A DNA stretch of 35,597 nucleotides from NCBI GenBank assembly GCA_013823505.1, contig PNMH01000038.1, positions 1-35,597 of the forward strand, in the 5' to 3' direction. Under the pieces are notes generated by a model. The model ran no database searches. It was not told where the DNA came from and saw nothing but the letters and a program-made list of their open reading frames with translations. A program made the translations under genes and the position numbers. Position 1 is the stretch's first letter; each line of letters begins with the position of its first letter. Shown in pieces: positions 25,892 to 33,495 of the stretch. The stretch comes from Polaromonas sp. Lineage in GTDB: Bacteria > Pseudomonadota > Gammaproteobacteria > Burkholderiales > Burkholderiaceae.

Positions 25892-27046
25892 ATGTCCGCC
25901 GTGTTCGACAAACCCTCCCTGCTGCAGCGCATCGCCCCGATCTTTCAGGGCTTTGATCTGCCGCTGTTGCTGGCCATCCTGATCATGGCGGGCGCCGGGT
26001 TGCTGACCATGTACTCGGTCGGCTTCGATCACGGCACGCGGTTCGAGGCGCACGGCCGCAACATGCTGATTGCTGCCGGTGTGCTGTTCGTGGTCTCGCA
26101 GATCCCGCCGCACCGGCTCATGGCCCTGGCGCTACCTGCCTACACCTTGGGCGTGATGCTGCTGCTGGGGGTGGAATTCTTCGGCATTGCGCGCAAGGGG
26201 TCGCAGCGCTGGCTGGACGTCGGCGTCATCATCCAGCCCAGCGAACTGATGAAGATCGCCATGCCCATGATGCTGGCCTGGTGGTTCCATCGCCGCGAAG
26301 GCCTGCTCAAGCCGCTGGACTTCGCCGCTGCCGGCCTGTTGCTCCTGTTGCCGGTGGGGCTGGTCTTGAAGCAGCCCGACCTGGGCACTTCGCTGCTGGT
26401 GCTCTCCTCCGGCCTGTTCGTCATCTTCTTCGCCGGCCTGAGCTGGAAACTGATCCTTCCGCCGGTGCTGATCGGCGCCGTGGGCATCGTGTTGCTGATC
26501 ACCTTCGAGGGGCAGCTGTGCGCGCCCGATGTCGACTGGCATGTGCTGCGCGAATACCAGCGCCAGCGCGTGTGCACGCTGCTTGACCCGTCCAAGGACC
26601 CGCTGGGCAAGGGTTTCCACATCATCCAGGGCATGATCGCCATCGGCTCCGGCGGCGTGTGGGGCAAAGGCTTCATGCAGGGCACGCAGACCCACCTGGA
26701 GTTCATCCCCGAGCGCACGACCGACTTCATTTACGCCGCCTTCTCGGAAGAATTCGGCCTGGTGGGCACGATCTGCCTGATGGCCGGTTTCATCTTTCTC
26801 ATCGTGCGCGGCCTGGTCATCGCCATGGAGGCGCCCACGCTGTTCTCGCGTCTGCTCGCGGGGGCCCTCACGCTCAACATTTTTGTTTACGCATTCGTCA
26901 ACATGGGCATGGTCAGCGGCATCCTGCCGGTGGTGGGCGTGCCCCTGCCCTTTGTGAGCTACGGCGGCACCGCCATGGTGACCATGGGTGTGGGCCTGGG
27001 CATGCTGATGTCGATCGCCAAGTCCCGGCGCTTCATGCAGTCATGA
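25892..27046 (+). CDS. rodA: rod-shape peptidoglycan glycosyltransferase RodA
   Basis: SEDS-family membrane polymerase, 384 residues, that builds the side wall with PBP2. About ten membrane helices are visible. Diagnostic segments are GSQRWLDVGVIIQPSELMK, KQPDLGTSLLVL, the loop QRVCTLLDPSKDPLGKGFH, and EFIPERTTDFIYAAFSEEFG with the catalytic aspartate region, ending in VPLPFVSYGGTAMVT. These separate it from FtsW. The stop overlaps the next start (ATGA). The elongation genes mreBCD and mrdA, often next to rodA in related bacteria, are not in the window. Confidence 0.97.
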   Translation: MSAVFDKPSLLQRIAPIFQGFDLPLLLAILIMAGAGLLTMYSVGFDHGTRFEAHGRNMLIAAGVLFVVSQIPPHRLMALALPAYTLGVMLLLGVEFFGIARKGSQRWLDVGVIIQPSELMKIAMPMMLAWWFHRREGLLKPLDFAAAGLLLLLPVGLVLKQPDLGTSLLVLSSGLFVIFFAGLSWKLILPPVLIGAVGIVLLITFEGQLCAPDVDWHVLREYQRQRVCTLLDPSKDPLGKGFHIIQGMIAIGSGGVWGKGFMQGTQTHLEFIPERTTDFIYAAFSEEFGLVGTICLMAGFIFLIVRGLVIAMEAPTLFSRLLAGALTLNIFVYAFVNMGMVSGILPVVGVPLPFVSYGGTAMVTMGVGLGMLMSIAKSRRFMQS

Positions 27047-27930
27047 CGGTCGCCTTCGTCGGGGCTGGCAACATGGGCGGTGCGCTGGTGGAGCGCCTGT
27101 GTGAAGCTGGCTGGCCCGTGGCGGTTTGCGACATCGATCCGCCGCGCCAGCAGCAGGCCCTGGCCGCCGGTGCCAGCCTGGCCGACACCCCGCTGTCGGC
27201 GGTGGCCCAACTCGGACCTCACGACGCGCTGGTGATCGTGGTGGTGGACGCCGACCAGTGCCGTGAGGTGCTGTGGGGCGAGCAGGGCGCGGCCAATGGC
27301 ATGCGGCCCGGGCAGGCCGTGGTGCTGTGCCCCACCATCGCGCCCGAAGACTCCGTGTCCATTGCCCAGCGGCTGGCAGAAAAGGGCATCGATTGCATCG
27401 ACGCGCCCATGTCGGGCGGTCCGCAGCGCGCGCGCGACGGTCGCATGAGCCTGATGGTGGCCGCGCCATCGGCCGTGCTGGAGCGACAGGCAGACTTGCT
27501 CGCCGCCCTGTCGCTCAACGTGATGCGCATCAGCGAGCGTGTGGGCGATGGCGCGCGCACCAAGCTGGTCAACAACCTGCTCGCCGGCATCAACCTCGTG
27601 GGCGCGGCCGAGGTGCTGGCTTTGGCCGGGCGCATGGGGCTGGACCTCACCACCACGCTGGACGTGATCGAACGCTCCAGCGGTCAGAGCTGGATCGGCT
27701 CGGACCGCATGCGCCGCGCGATCGACGGCGACCTGGCGCCGCGCGCCCACGTGACCCTGCTGGAAAAAGACACCCGGCTGGCGGTGGCGGCAGCGCGCAG
27801 CGTCGGCTTTGAAGGCCCGCTGGGCGCAAGCGCCGCCGCGGTGTTCAAGGCGGCCCGTGAGGCGGGCATGGCCGATCTGGACGATGCCGCGCTGCTCTCG
27901 TTCCTGCGCCAGACCGCCCCAAGACCCTGA
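27043..27930 (+). CDS. NAD(P)-dependent beta-hydroxyacid dehydrogenase family protein
   Basis: A 295-residue protein of the 3-hydroxyisobutyrate/6-phosphogluconate dehydrogenase superfamily. The Rossmann loop is FVGAGNMGGALVERL (G7, G9, G12). The substrate loop is DAPMSGGPQRARDGRMSLMV, and the catalytic lysine is K174 in TKLVNNLLAGINLVGAAE. An acidic residue D31 after the second strand (VCDIDPP) hints at NAD rather than NADP, but this is weak. The natural substrate cannot be told from the sequence. The start overlaps the rodA stop by ATGA, so the two are co-transcribed although their roles look unrelated. Confidence 0.92.
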   Translation: MTVAFVGAGNMGGALVERLCEAGWPVAVCDIDPPRQQQALAAGASLADTPLSAVAQLGPHDALVIVVVDADQCREVLWGEQGAANGMRPGQAVVLCPTIAPEDSVSIAQRLAEKGIDCIDAPMSGGPQRARDGRMSLMVAAPSAVLERQADLLAALSLNVMRISERVGDGARTKLVNNLLAGINLVGAAEVLALAGRMGLDLTTTLDVIERSSGQSWIGSDRMRRAIDGDLAPRAHVTLLEKDTRLAVAAARSVGFEGPLGASAAAVFKAAREAGMADLDDAALLSFLRQTAPRP

Positions 27931-27956
27931 CGCGAGCGCGCAAGGCGGGTCGTTCT

Positions 27957-27962
27957 TACAAT
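27957..27962 (+). promoter_or_regulatory. -10 element (TACAAT) for tldD
   Basis: TACAAT lies in the 38-base gap after the dehydrogenase stop and ends six bases before the tldD ATG at 27969. No Shine-Dalgarno sequence is present, so a leaderless message is predicted. No convincing -35 is seen. Confidence 0.55.
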
Positions 27963-27968
27963 GGCCCC

Positions 27969-29429
27969 ATGATTTCACGCGAACCCACCCTGGCCCGCCT
28001 GGCCACCGCCCAAAGCCTGCTCCTCGAACCATTTGGCCTCACCCCCGCGCACCTGCAGCGCGCGCTGGGCGAGATCATGTCGCACGGTGTGGACGACGCC
28101 GACCTGTATTTCCAGACCACGCGCAGCGAAGGCTGGAGCCTGGAAGAGGGCATCGTCAAGACCGGCAGCTTCAGCATCGACCAGGGCGTGGGCGTGCGTG
28201 CGGTGAGCGGTGAGAAGACCGCGTTTGCCTATTCCGACGACCTCTCGTGGGACTCTTTGCTGGACGCCGCGCACACCGTGCGCAGCATCTCCGGCCAGGG
28301 CCAGTCGAAGAAGGTGAAGACGCCCGCTTCCAAGGTGGCCAAGTCGCGCTCGCTTTACGGCGGCGTGGACCCGATCGGCACGCTCGACAGCACGGCCAAG
28401 GTGGCGTTGCTGGAAAAAGTGGAAAAACTGGCCAAGGCCAAGGACCCGCGTGTGGTGCAGGTGATGGCCGGTCTGGCCGCTGAGCACGACGTGGTGCTGG
28501 TGGCGCGCGCTGACGGCACGCTGGCCGCCGACGTGCGCCCGTTGATCCGCCTCTCGGTCACCGTGATCGCCGAGCAGTCGGGCCGCCGCGAGGTGGGCTC
28601 GTCGGGCGGCGGTGGCCGTTTTGGTCTGGCCTACTTTGACGATGCGATGGTGCAGACCTATGTGGACGAAGCCGTGTCGTCGGCGCTGACCAACCTCGAC
28701 GCCCGGCCCGCACCGGCCGGTGAGATGGTGGTGGTGCTGGGCTCGGGTTGGCCGGGCATCCTGCTGCACGAAGCGGTGGGCCACGGCCTGGAAGGCGATT
28801 TCAACCGCAAGGGCTCCAGCGCGTTTGCCGGGCGCATCGGCCAGCGCGTGGCCGCCAAGGGCGTGACCGTGCTCGACGACGGCACCATCGCCGACCGCCG
28901 CGGCTCGCTCAACGTGGACGACGAAGGCCACACCTCGCAGAAGAACGTGCTGATCGAAGACGGCATCCTGCGCGGCTACATCCAGGACTCGATGAACGCA
29001 CGCCTGATGGGCCTGAAGCCCACCGGCAATGGGCGCCGCGAGAGCTACGCCCATGTGCCCATGCCCCGCATGACCAACACCTACATGCTCGGTGGCGACA
29101 AGGCGCCCGAGGAAATCGTGGCCAGCATCAAGAAGGGTCTGTACGCGGTCAACTTCGGCGGCGGTCAGGTCGACATCACCTCCGGCAAGTTCGTGTTCTC
29201 CGCGAGCCAGGCCTACTGGGTGGAAAACGGCCAGATCCAGTACCCGGTGAAGGGCGCCACGCTGGTGGGCAATGGACCCGATTCGCTGACCCGCGTGAGC
29301 ATGATCGGCAACGACATGAAGCTCGACAGCGGCGTGGGCACCTGCGGCAAAGAGGGTCAGAGCGTGCCGGTGGGTGTGGGTCAGCCCACGCTGCGCATCG
29401 ACGGACTCACCGTCGGCGGCACGGCTTAA
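27969..29429 (+). CDS. tldD: metalloprotease TldD
   Basis: A 486-residue protease that, with PmbA/TldE, forms a heterodimer degrading unfolded peptides and maturing some peptide antibiotics. The zinc motif H267-E-A-V-G-H272 is followed by GLEGDFNRKGSSAF. The conserved end has KFVFSASQAYWVENG and GTCGKEGQSVPVG, where the cysteine is a known conserved residue. Length is normal. pmbA is not in the window. The TAA stop overlaps the stop of the photolyase gene on the other strand by four bases. Confidence 0.97.
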   Translation: MISREPTLARLATAQSLLLEPFGLTPAHLQRALGEIMSHGVDDADLYFQTTRSEGWSLEEGIVKTGSFSIDQGVGVRAVSGEKTAFAYSDDLSWDSLLDAAHTVRSISGQGQSKKVKTPASKVAKSRSLYGGVDPIGTLDSTAKVALLEKVEKLAKAKDPRVVQVMAGLAAEHDVVLVARADGTLAADVRPLIRLSVTVIAEQSGRREVGSSGGGGRFGLAYFDDAMVQTYVDEAVSSALTNLDARPAPAGEMVVVLGSGWPGILLHEAVGHGLEGDFNRKGSSAFAGRIGQRVAAKGVTVLDDGTIADRRGSLNVDDEGHTSQKNVLIEDGILRGYIQDSMNARLMGLKPTGNGRRESYAHVPMPRMTNTYMLGGDKAPEEIVASIKKGLYAVNFGGGQVDITSGKFVFSASQAYWVENGQIQYPVKGATLVGNGPDSLTRVSMIGNDMKLDSGVGTCGKEGQSVPVGVGQPTLRIDGLTVGGTA

Positions 29430-30934
29430 TCCGCTGCCTTGGAACCAGAAGCCGGGATTTTTCCCGGCTTTTTCACGACTGCGTAGCGCAACAGCGTTTG
29501 ATCGCGGGCCACTGCGTGGTCGACCACCGGCCTTGGGTAGGTCTTGCCCAGCTCAACGCCAGCACCCAGCAGTTCCATCTCACGCGCCAGCCACGGCGCG
29601 TGAATCGCCGCGTCCGGCAGGCCCGCGATCTCGGGCAGGTAGCGCCGGATGAACTTGGCCTGCGGGTCGAACTTTTCGCTCTGGCTCACCGGGTTGAAGA
29701 TGCGAAAGTAGGGCTGCGCATCGCAACCGCTGGAGCTGGCCCATTGCCAGCCGCCGTTGTTGGCCGCGAGATCAAAGTCGATCAGCTTCTCGGCAAAGTA
29801 GCGCTCGCCCCACTGCCAGTGGATGCCGAGGTCCTTCACCAGGAAACTCGCCACCACCATGCGCAATCGGTTGTGCATGTAGCCGGTCTGATTGATCTGG
29901 TGCATGGCCGCGTCCACCAGCGGGTAACCGGTGCGGCCTTCGCACCAGGCGGCGAACAGTTCCTTGGCGTGTTTGCCGTGCTCGAACTTGATGTGGTCGT
30001 ACTCGGGCTTGAAGGCCTTCTCCACCACGTGCGGGAAGTTGGCCATCACCTGGTGGTAGAAGTCGCGCCAGATCAGTTCCGACAGCCAGGTGCTCGCGCC
30101 CACCAGTCCCTGCAGGTGCATCTGGTAGGCCACCGAGGCCAGGTGGCGGATCGAGATGGTGCCGAAGCGCAGGTGCACGCTGAGGTAGCTCGGGCCTTTC
30201 ACAGCGGGGAAGTTGCGTGTCTCGTCGTAGCGATCGATGCGCTCCACAAAGTCTTCAAACAGGCGGTGTGCGCCGCTGGCCCCCGCGGGCAGCGGCAGTT
30301 GCGACAGGTTGGTGGGCTCGAAGCCGATGTCGGCCAGCGTGGGCACCGGTTTGGCCCAGGCTGTGGGCACCGTCGCCAGGGTGCGCGCGTACTGCGCGAC
30401 CGGGTAAGCCTTGAGGTGATACGGCGTGAGCGCCTTGAGCCAGGCGTTCTTGTAGGGCGTGAAGACGCCAAACGCGTTGCCCATTTGCGTGAGCACTTCG
30501 CGCCGCTCGAAGATCACATGGTCCTTGTGGCTGTGCATCAGGATGCCGGCGTGTGCGAGGTCGCCAAACACATGGGCGTCGCGCGCCTTGGCTGCCGGCT
30601 CGTCGTCGTGGTTGACAAACACAGCCTGCACGGCGAGCTGCTGCGCCAGCGCCGGCACCACCTTGGCCGACGGGCCGTGCAGCACGATCAGGCCCACACC
30701 GTCGGCGCCGTTCTCACGGCCCAGCGCTCGCAGCGCAGCGTCCAGCTCCACCAGCGATTCGCGGATGAACTCCACGCGCCGGTCAGAGCGGGGCAGGGCG
30801 TCGAGGATGTCGGTGTCGAAGACGAACACGCACCAAACCTGGCGGCACACCTTGAGCGCGTGGTAGAGCGCGGCGTTGTCTTGCGCGCGCAGGTCGCGGC
30901 GGAACCACATCAGGCCTTTGTCGTAGGTGTTCAT
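29426..30934 (-). CDS. phrB: deoxyribodipyrimidine photolyase, class I type
   Basis: Photolyase/cryptochrome family protein, 502 residues, repairing UV pyrimidine dimers with blue light. The N-terminal antenna-binding domain starts GLMWFRRDLRAQDNAAL. The FAD domain contains LSVHLRFGTIS, WLSELIWRDFYHQVM, GRTGYPLVDAAMHQI and NNGGWQWASSSGCDAQPYF, all typical of class I CPD photolyases. The last residues after VVKKPG (KIPASGSKAAD) are encoded by the tldD terminator hairpin and form a non-conserved tail. A photolyase is more likely than a cryptochrome, but the substrate (CPD or 6-4) was not proved. The leader has no clear promoter. Confidence 0.95.
   Translation of the reverse strand: MNTYDKGLMWFRRDLRAQDNAALYHALKVCRQVWCVFVFDTDILDALPRSDRRVEFIRESLVELDAALRALGRENGADGVGLIVLHGPSAKVVPALAQQLAVQAVFVNHDDEPAAKARDAHVFGDLAHAGILMHSHKDHVIFERREVLTQMGNAFGVFTPYKNAWLKALTPYHLKAYPVAQYARTLATVPTAWAKPVPTLADIGFEPTNLSQLPLPAGASGAHRLFEDFVERIDRYDETRNFPAVKGPSYLSVHLRFGTISIRHLASVAYQMHLQGLVGASTWLSELIWRDFYHQVMANFPHVVEKAFKPEYDHIKFEHGKHAKELFAAWCEGRTGYPLVDAAMHQINQTGYMHNRLRMVVASFLVKDLGIHWQWGERYFAEKLIDFDLAANNGGWQWASSSGCDAQPYFRIFNPVSQSEKFDPQAKFIRRYLPEIAGLPDAAIHAPWLAREMELLGAGVELGKTYPRPVVDHAVARDQTLLRYAVVKKPGKIPASGSKAAD
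29449..29473 (+). terminator. intrinsic terminator of tldD, inside the phrB coding sequence
   Basis: A perfect nine-base stem AAGCCGGGA (29449-29457) pairs with TCCCGGCTT (29462-29470) around a TTTT loop, and the stem runs into a T tract (29469-29473). It stands 20 bases after the tldD stop. On the minus strand it codes for the extreme C-terminus of the photolyase. Confidence 0.85.
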
Positions 30935-31031
30935 GCGTCCGGGGGATGGTCTGGTGGGATGGCGGCTGCCTTCCCTGGGGGATGGCGTTGGCCCCCCTTT
31001 CGGGGGAGGGCAAGCGGCTTAAAATCAGCCG
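30935..31031. promoter_or_regulatory. divergent phrB-yqgE intergenic region with GC hairpin and yqgE -10 box
   Basis: This 97-base region separates the two divergent starts. TAAAAT at 31020-31025 ends six bases before the yqgE ATG, with no Shine-Dalgarno sequence, again suggesting a leaderless message. A hairpin CCCCC/GGGGG at 30993-31006 has loop TTTC on the plus strand, which is GAAA in phrB leader RNA. A nine-base direct repeat GGGGGATGG occurs at 30941-30949 and 30977-30985. No regulator binding site was recognised. Confidence 0.5.
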
Positions 31032-31619
31032 ATGCCTGCTGATTTTGCCCCCATCAACTTGACCAATCATTTCCTGATTGCGATGCCCGGCCTCAGCGAT
31101 GAGCTATTTGGCCGCAGCGTGGTGTTCATGTGCGAACACAGCGAACGTGGGGCGCTCGGCCTGGTGATCAACAAACCCAGCGACATCCTGCTGCCTCGTT
31201 TGTTTGAAAAGGTCGACCTGCCCATGGGCCGCGACGACCTGCTGGAGCACCCGGTCTTTCAGGGCGGCCCGGTACAGACCGAGCGCGGTTTTGTGCTGCA
31301 CGAAGCGGTGTCGGGCGAAGGCGAATCGGTCTACGCGTCCACGCTGTCGATTCCTGGTGGGCTGGAGATGACCACTTCCAAGGACGTGCTCGAAGCCATG
31401 GCCTCGGGCGCCGGTCCGCGCCGGGTGTTCGTGTCGCTTGGCTACGCATCCTGGGGCCAGGGTCAACTGGAATCGGAAATCACCGAGAACAGCTGGCTGA
31501 CGGTGGAGGCCGATCCTTCGCTGATCTTTGACGCGCCGGTGGCCGAACGGTATGAGCGCGCCATGGCGCTGCTGGGCTTGCAGCCGTGGATGCTCTCACC
31601 CGATGCGGGGCACGCATGA
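31032..31619 (+). CDS. yqgE: YqgE/AlgH family protein (DUF179)
   Basis: A 195-residue cytoplasmic protein of the UPF0301 family. LTNHFLIAMPGLSDELFGRS and VVFMCEHSERGALGLVINKP are the family hallmark near the N-terminus, and FVSLGYASWGQGQLESEI lies near the C-terminus. The biochemical role is unknown. The homologue AlgH was linked to alginate regulation in Pseudomonas. Its conserved place before ruvX and the pyr genes is as expected. The stop overlaps the ruvX start (ATGA). Confidence 0.95.
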   Translation: MPADFAPINLTNHFLIAMPGLSDELFGRSVVFMCEHSERGALGLVINKPSDILLPRLFEKVDLPMGRDDLLEHPVFQGGPVQTERGFVLHEAVSGEGESVYASTLSIPGGLEMTTSKDVLEAMASGAGPRRVFVSLGYASWGQGQLESEITENSWLTVEADPSLIFDAPVAERYERAMALLGLQPWMLSPDAGHA

Positions 31620-32029
31620 GCGAGCTGGCCACAGCCGTGCCGGCTGAATGCCAGATGTTTCTTGCTTTCGACTTCGGACTCAAACGCACCGGCGTGGCCA
31701 CCGGCAACCGCATCACCCGCAGCGCCACGCCACAGGCCACCATCGCTGCCGAGGGCGATGCACGCTTCCCCTTGATTGCCCAGCGCCTGAAAGAGTGGCA
31801 GCCCGATGCGCTGGTGGTCGGTGTGCCCTACCACCCCGATGGCGCAGCCCACGAGAACACCGCGCGCGCCCTCAAGTTCGCCCGGCAGCTGCGCGGCCGC
31901 CACGGCCTGCCGGTGTATGAAGTGGACGAGCGTTACAGCACCACCGAAGCCCACAGCCTGGGCGCGAAAGATGCCGACGCCGCTTCGGCCTGCATCATCC
32001 TGGAACAATTTTTGAGGAGTTTGCCTTGA
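31616..32029 (+). CDS. ruvX: putative pre-16S rRNA nuclease YqgF/RuvX
   Basis: A 137-residue RNase H-like nuclease, thought to process the 5' end of 16S rRNA and originally named as a Holliday-junction resolvase homologue. FDFGLKRTGVA gives the first acidic residue D19. VVGVPYHPDG, VYEVDERYSTTEA with the second acid, and KDADAASACIILEQF with the third complete the active site. The start at 31616 overlaps the yqgE stop, and an in-frame ATG at 31586 would overlap yqgE too far. The stop overlaps the TTG start of pyrR. Confidence 0.94.
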   Translation: MSELATAVPAECQMFLAFDFGLKRTGVATGNRITRSATPQATIAAEGDARFPLIAQRLKEWQPDALVVGVPYHPDGAAHENTARALKFARQLRGRHGLPVYEVDERYSTTEAHSLGAKDADAASACIILEQFLRSLP

Positions 32030-32532
32030 CCCAGTTGAACGCGGAGGCGCTGTACGCGCAACTCCTGCCCGCCGTGAAGGCACTCATCGAGGCCTCCCCT
32101 GCGCCGGTGGTGCTCGCCGGTATCACCTCCGGCGGTGCCTGGGTGGCCGAGCGACTGCAGCGCGATCTGGGCCTGCCGGGCAACGCCGGTGTGATCTCGT
32201 CGAGCATGCACCGCGACGACTTCGCGCAGCGCGGCCTCGCCTCCAGCGCACAAACCGTGCTGCCTTTCGACGTGAACGGCGCGCACGTGCTGCTGATCGA
32301 CGACGTGCTCTACACCGGGCGCACGCTGCGCGCCGTGATCAACGAGCTTTTTGACTACGGCCGCCCGGCCAGTGTGCGGCTGGCGGTGCTGGTGGACCGG
32401 GGCGGGCGTGAACTGCCGATCGAGCCCAACTTGCGCGCCGCCCGCGCCGATGTGCCTGCGGACCGTTCGCTTGAACTCGCGCGCGACGGCGATGGACGCC
32501 TGAGCTTCGTGATCGAACCCAAGAAAGCCTGA
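32026..32532 (+). CDS. pyrR: PyrR-type phosphoribosyltransferase
   Basis: A 168-residue type I phosphoribosyltransferase with the PRPP motif [17 protein letters not shown]. The PyrR family acts as a uracil phosphoribosyltransferase and, in Gram-positives, as an RNA-binding attenuator of pyr genes. The start is TTG at 32026, supported by GAGGAG at 32014-32019 six bases before it and by the TTGA overlap with ruvX. No leader long enough for a PyrR-controlled attenuator lies directly before it or before pyrB (two bases), so regulation by attenuation here is doubtful. Confidence 0.93.
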   Translation: MTQLNAEALYAQLLPAVKALIEASPAPVVLAGITSGGAWVAERLQRDLGLPGNAGVISSSMHRDDFAQRGLASSAQTVLPFDVNGAHVLLIDDVLYTGRTLRAVINELFDYGRPASVRLAVLVDRGGRELPIEPNLRAARADVPADRSLELARDGDGRLSFVIEPKKA

Positions 32533-32534
32533 CC

Positions 32535-33491
32535 GTGCGACGCAACCCCCAACTCAACAAGAACGGCGAGCTGATCCACCTGCTCTCCACCGAGGGCCTC
32601 TCGCGCGACATCCTCACGCAGATCCTGGACACCGCGGCCAACTTCGTGAGCGTGAGCAACCGCGAGGTGAAGAAGGTGCCGCTGCTGCGGGGCAAGAGCG
32701 TGTTCAACCTGTTCTTCGAGAACAGCACGCGCACCCGCACCACCTTCGAGATCGCGGCCACGCGCCTCTCCGCCGACGTGATCAACCTGGACATTGCGCG
32801 CAGCTCCACCGCCAAGGGCGAGTCGCTGCTCGACACCATCGCCAACCTCAGCGCCATGGCAGCCGACATCTTTGTCGTGCGCCACAGCGAGTCGGGTGCG
32901 CCGTACCTGATCGCGCAGCACGTGGCCCCGCATGTGCACGTGATCAACGCTGGCGACGGGCGACACGCGCACCCCACGCAGGGGTTGCTCGACATGTACA
33001 CCATCCGCCACTACAAGCAGGACTTCACCAAGCTGTCGGTGGCCATCGTGGGCGATGTGCTGCACTCGCGCGTGGCGCGCTCGGACATCCACGCGCTGAC
33101 CACGCTGGGCTGCCCCGACGTGCGTGTGGTTGGCCCGCGTACCCTCGTGCCGAGCGACCTCTCGCAGATGGGTGTGCGCGTTTGCCACACGCTGGAAGAA
33201 GGCATCAAGGATTGCGACGTGGTGATCACGCTGCGCCTGCAGAACGAACGCATGAGCGGCGCGCTGCTGCCGTCGAGCCAGGAGTATTTCAAGAGCTTCG
33301 GCCTCACGCCCGAGCGCCTGCGCTGGGCCAAACCCGACGCGATCGTGATGCACCCGGGCCCGATCAACCGGGGCGTGGAGATCGACTCGGCGGTGGTGGA
33401 CGGGCCGCAGAGCGTGATCCTGCCGCAGGTCACTTACGGCATCGCGGTGCGCATGGCGGTGATGGGAATCGTCGCTGGCAACGAGGCATAA
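32535..33491 (+). CDS. pyrB: aspartate carbamoyltransferase catalytic subunit
   Basis: A 318-residue enzyme condensing carbamoyl phosphate and aspartate in pyrimidine synthesis. The carbamoyl-phosphate loop is [13 protein letters not shown]. The second-domain loop [25 protein letters not shown] and [11 protein letters not shown] are conserved, ending [12 protein letters not shown]. The GTG start at 32535 is two bases after the pyrR stop. No pyrI-like regulatory subunit is present. Instead an inactive dihydroorotase homologue follows after four bases, as in class A aspartate transcarbamoylases of Pseudomonas. Confidence 0.97.
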   Translation: MRRNPQLNKNGELIHLLSTEGLSRDILTQILDTAANFVSVSNREVKKVPLLRGKSVFNLFFENSTRTRTTFEIAATRLSADVINLDIARSSTAKGESLLDTIANLSAMAADIFVVRHSESGAPYLIAQHVAPHVHVINAGDGRHAHPTQGLLDMYTIRHYKQDFTKLSVAIVGDVLHSRVARSDIHALTTLGCPDVRVVGPRTLVPSDLSQMGVRVCHTLEEGIKDCDVVITLRLQNERMSGALLPSSQEYFKSFGLTPERLRWAKPDAIVMHPGPINRGVEIDSAVVDGPQSVILPQVTYGIAVRMAVMGIVAGNEA

Positions 33492-33495
33492 CAAC

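Noticed and set aside
25870..25932. Longer yqiA starting at 25932
   Set aside because: Would overlap the rodA start and adds residues not found before the conserved YLHGF motif.
28748..31042. 764-codon plus-strand open frame across tldD and opposite phrB
   Set aside because: Runs out of frame through tldD, crosses the terminator and lies antisense to a clear photolyase.
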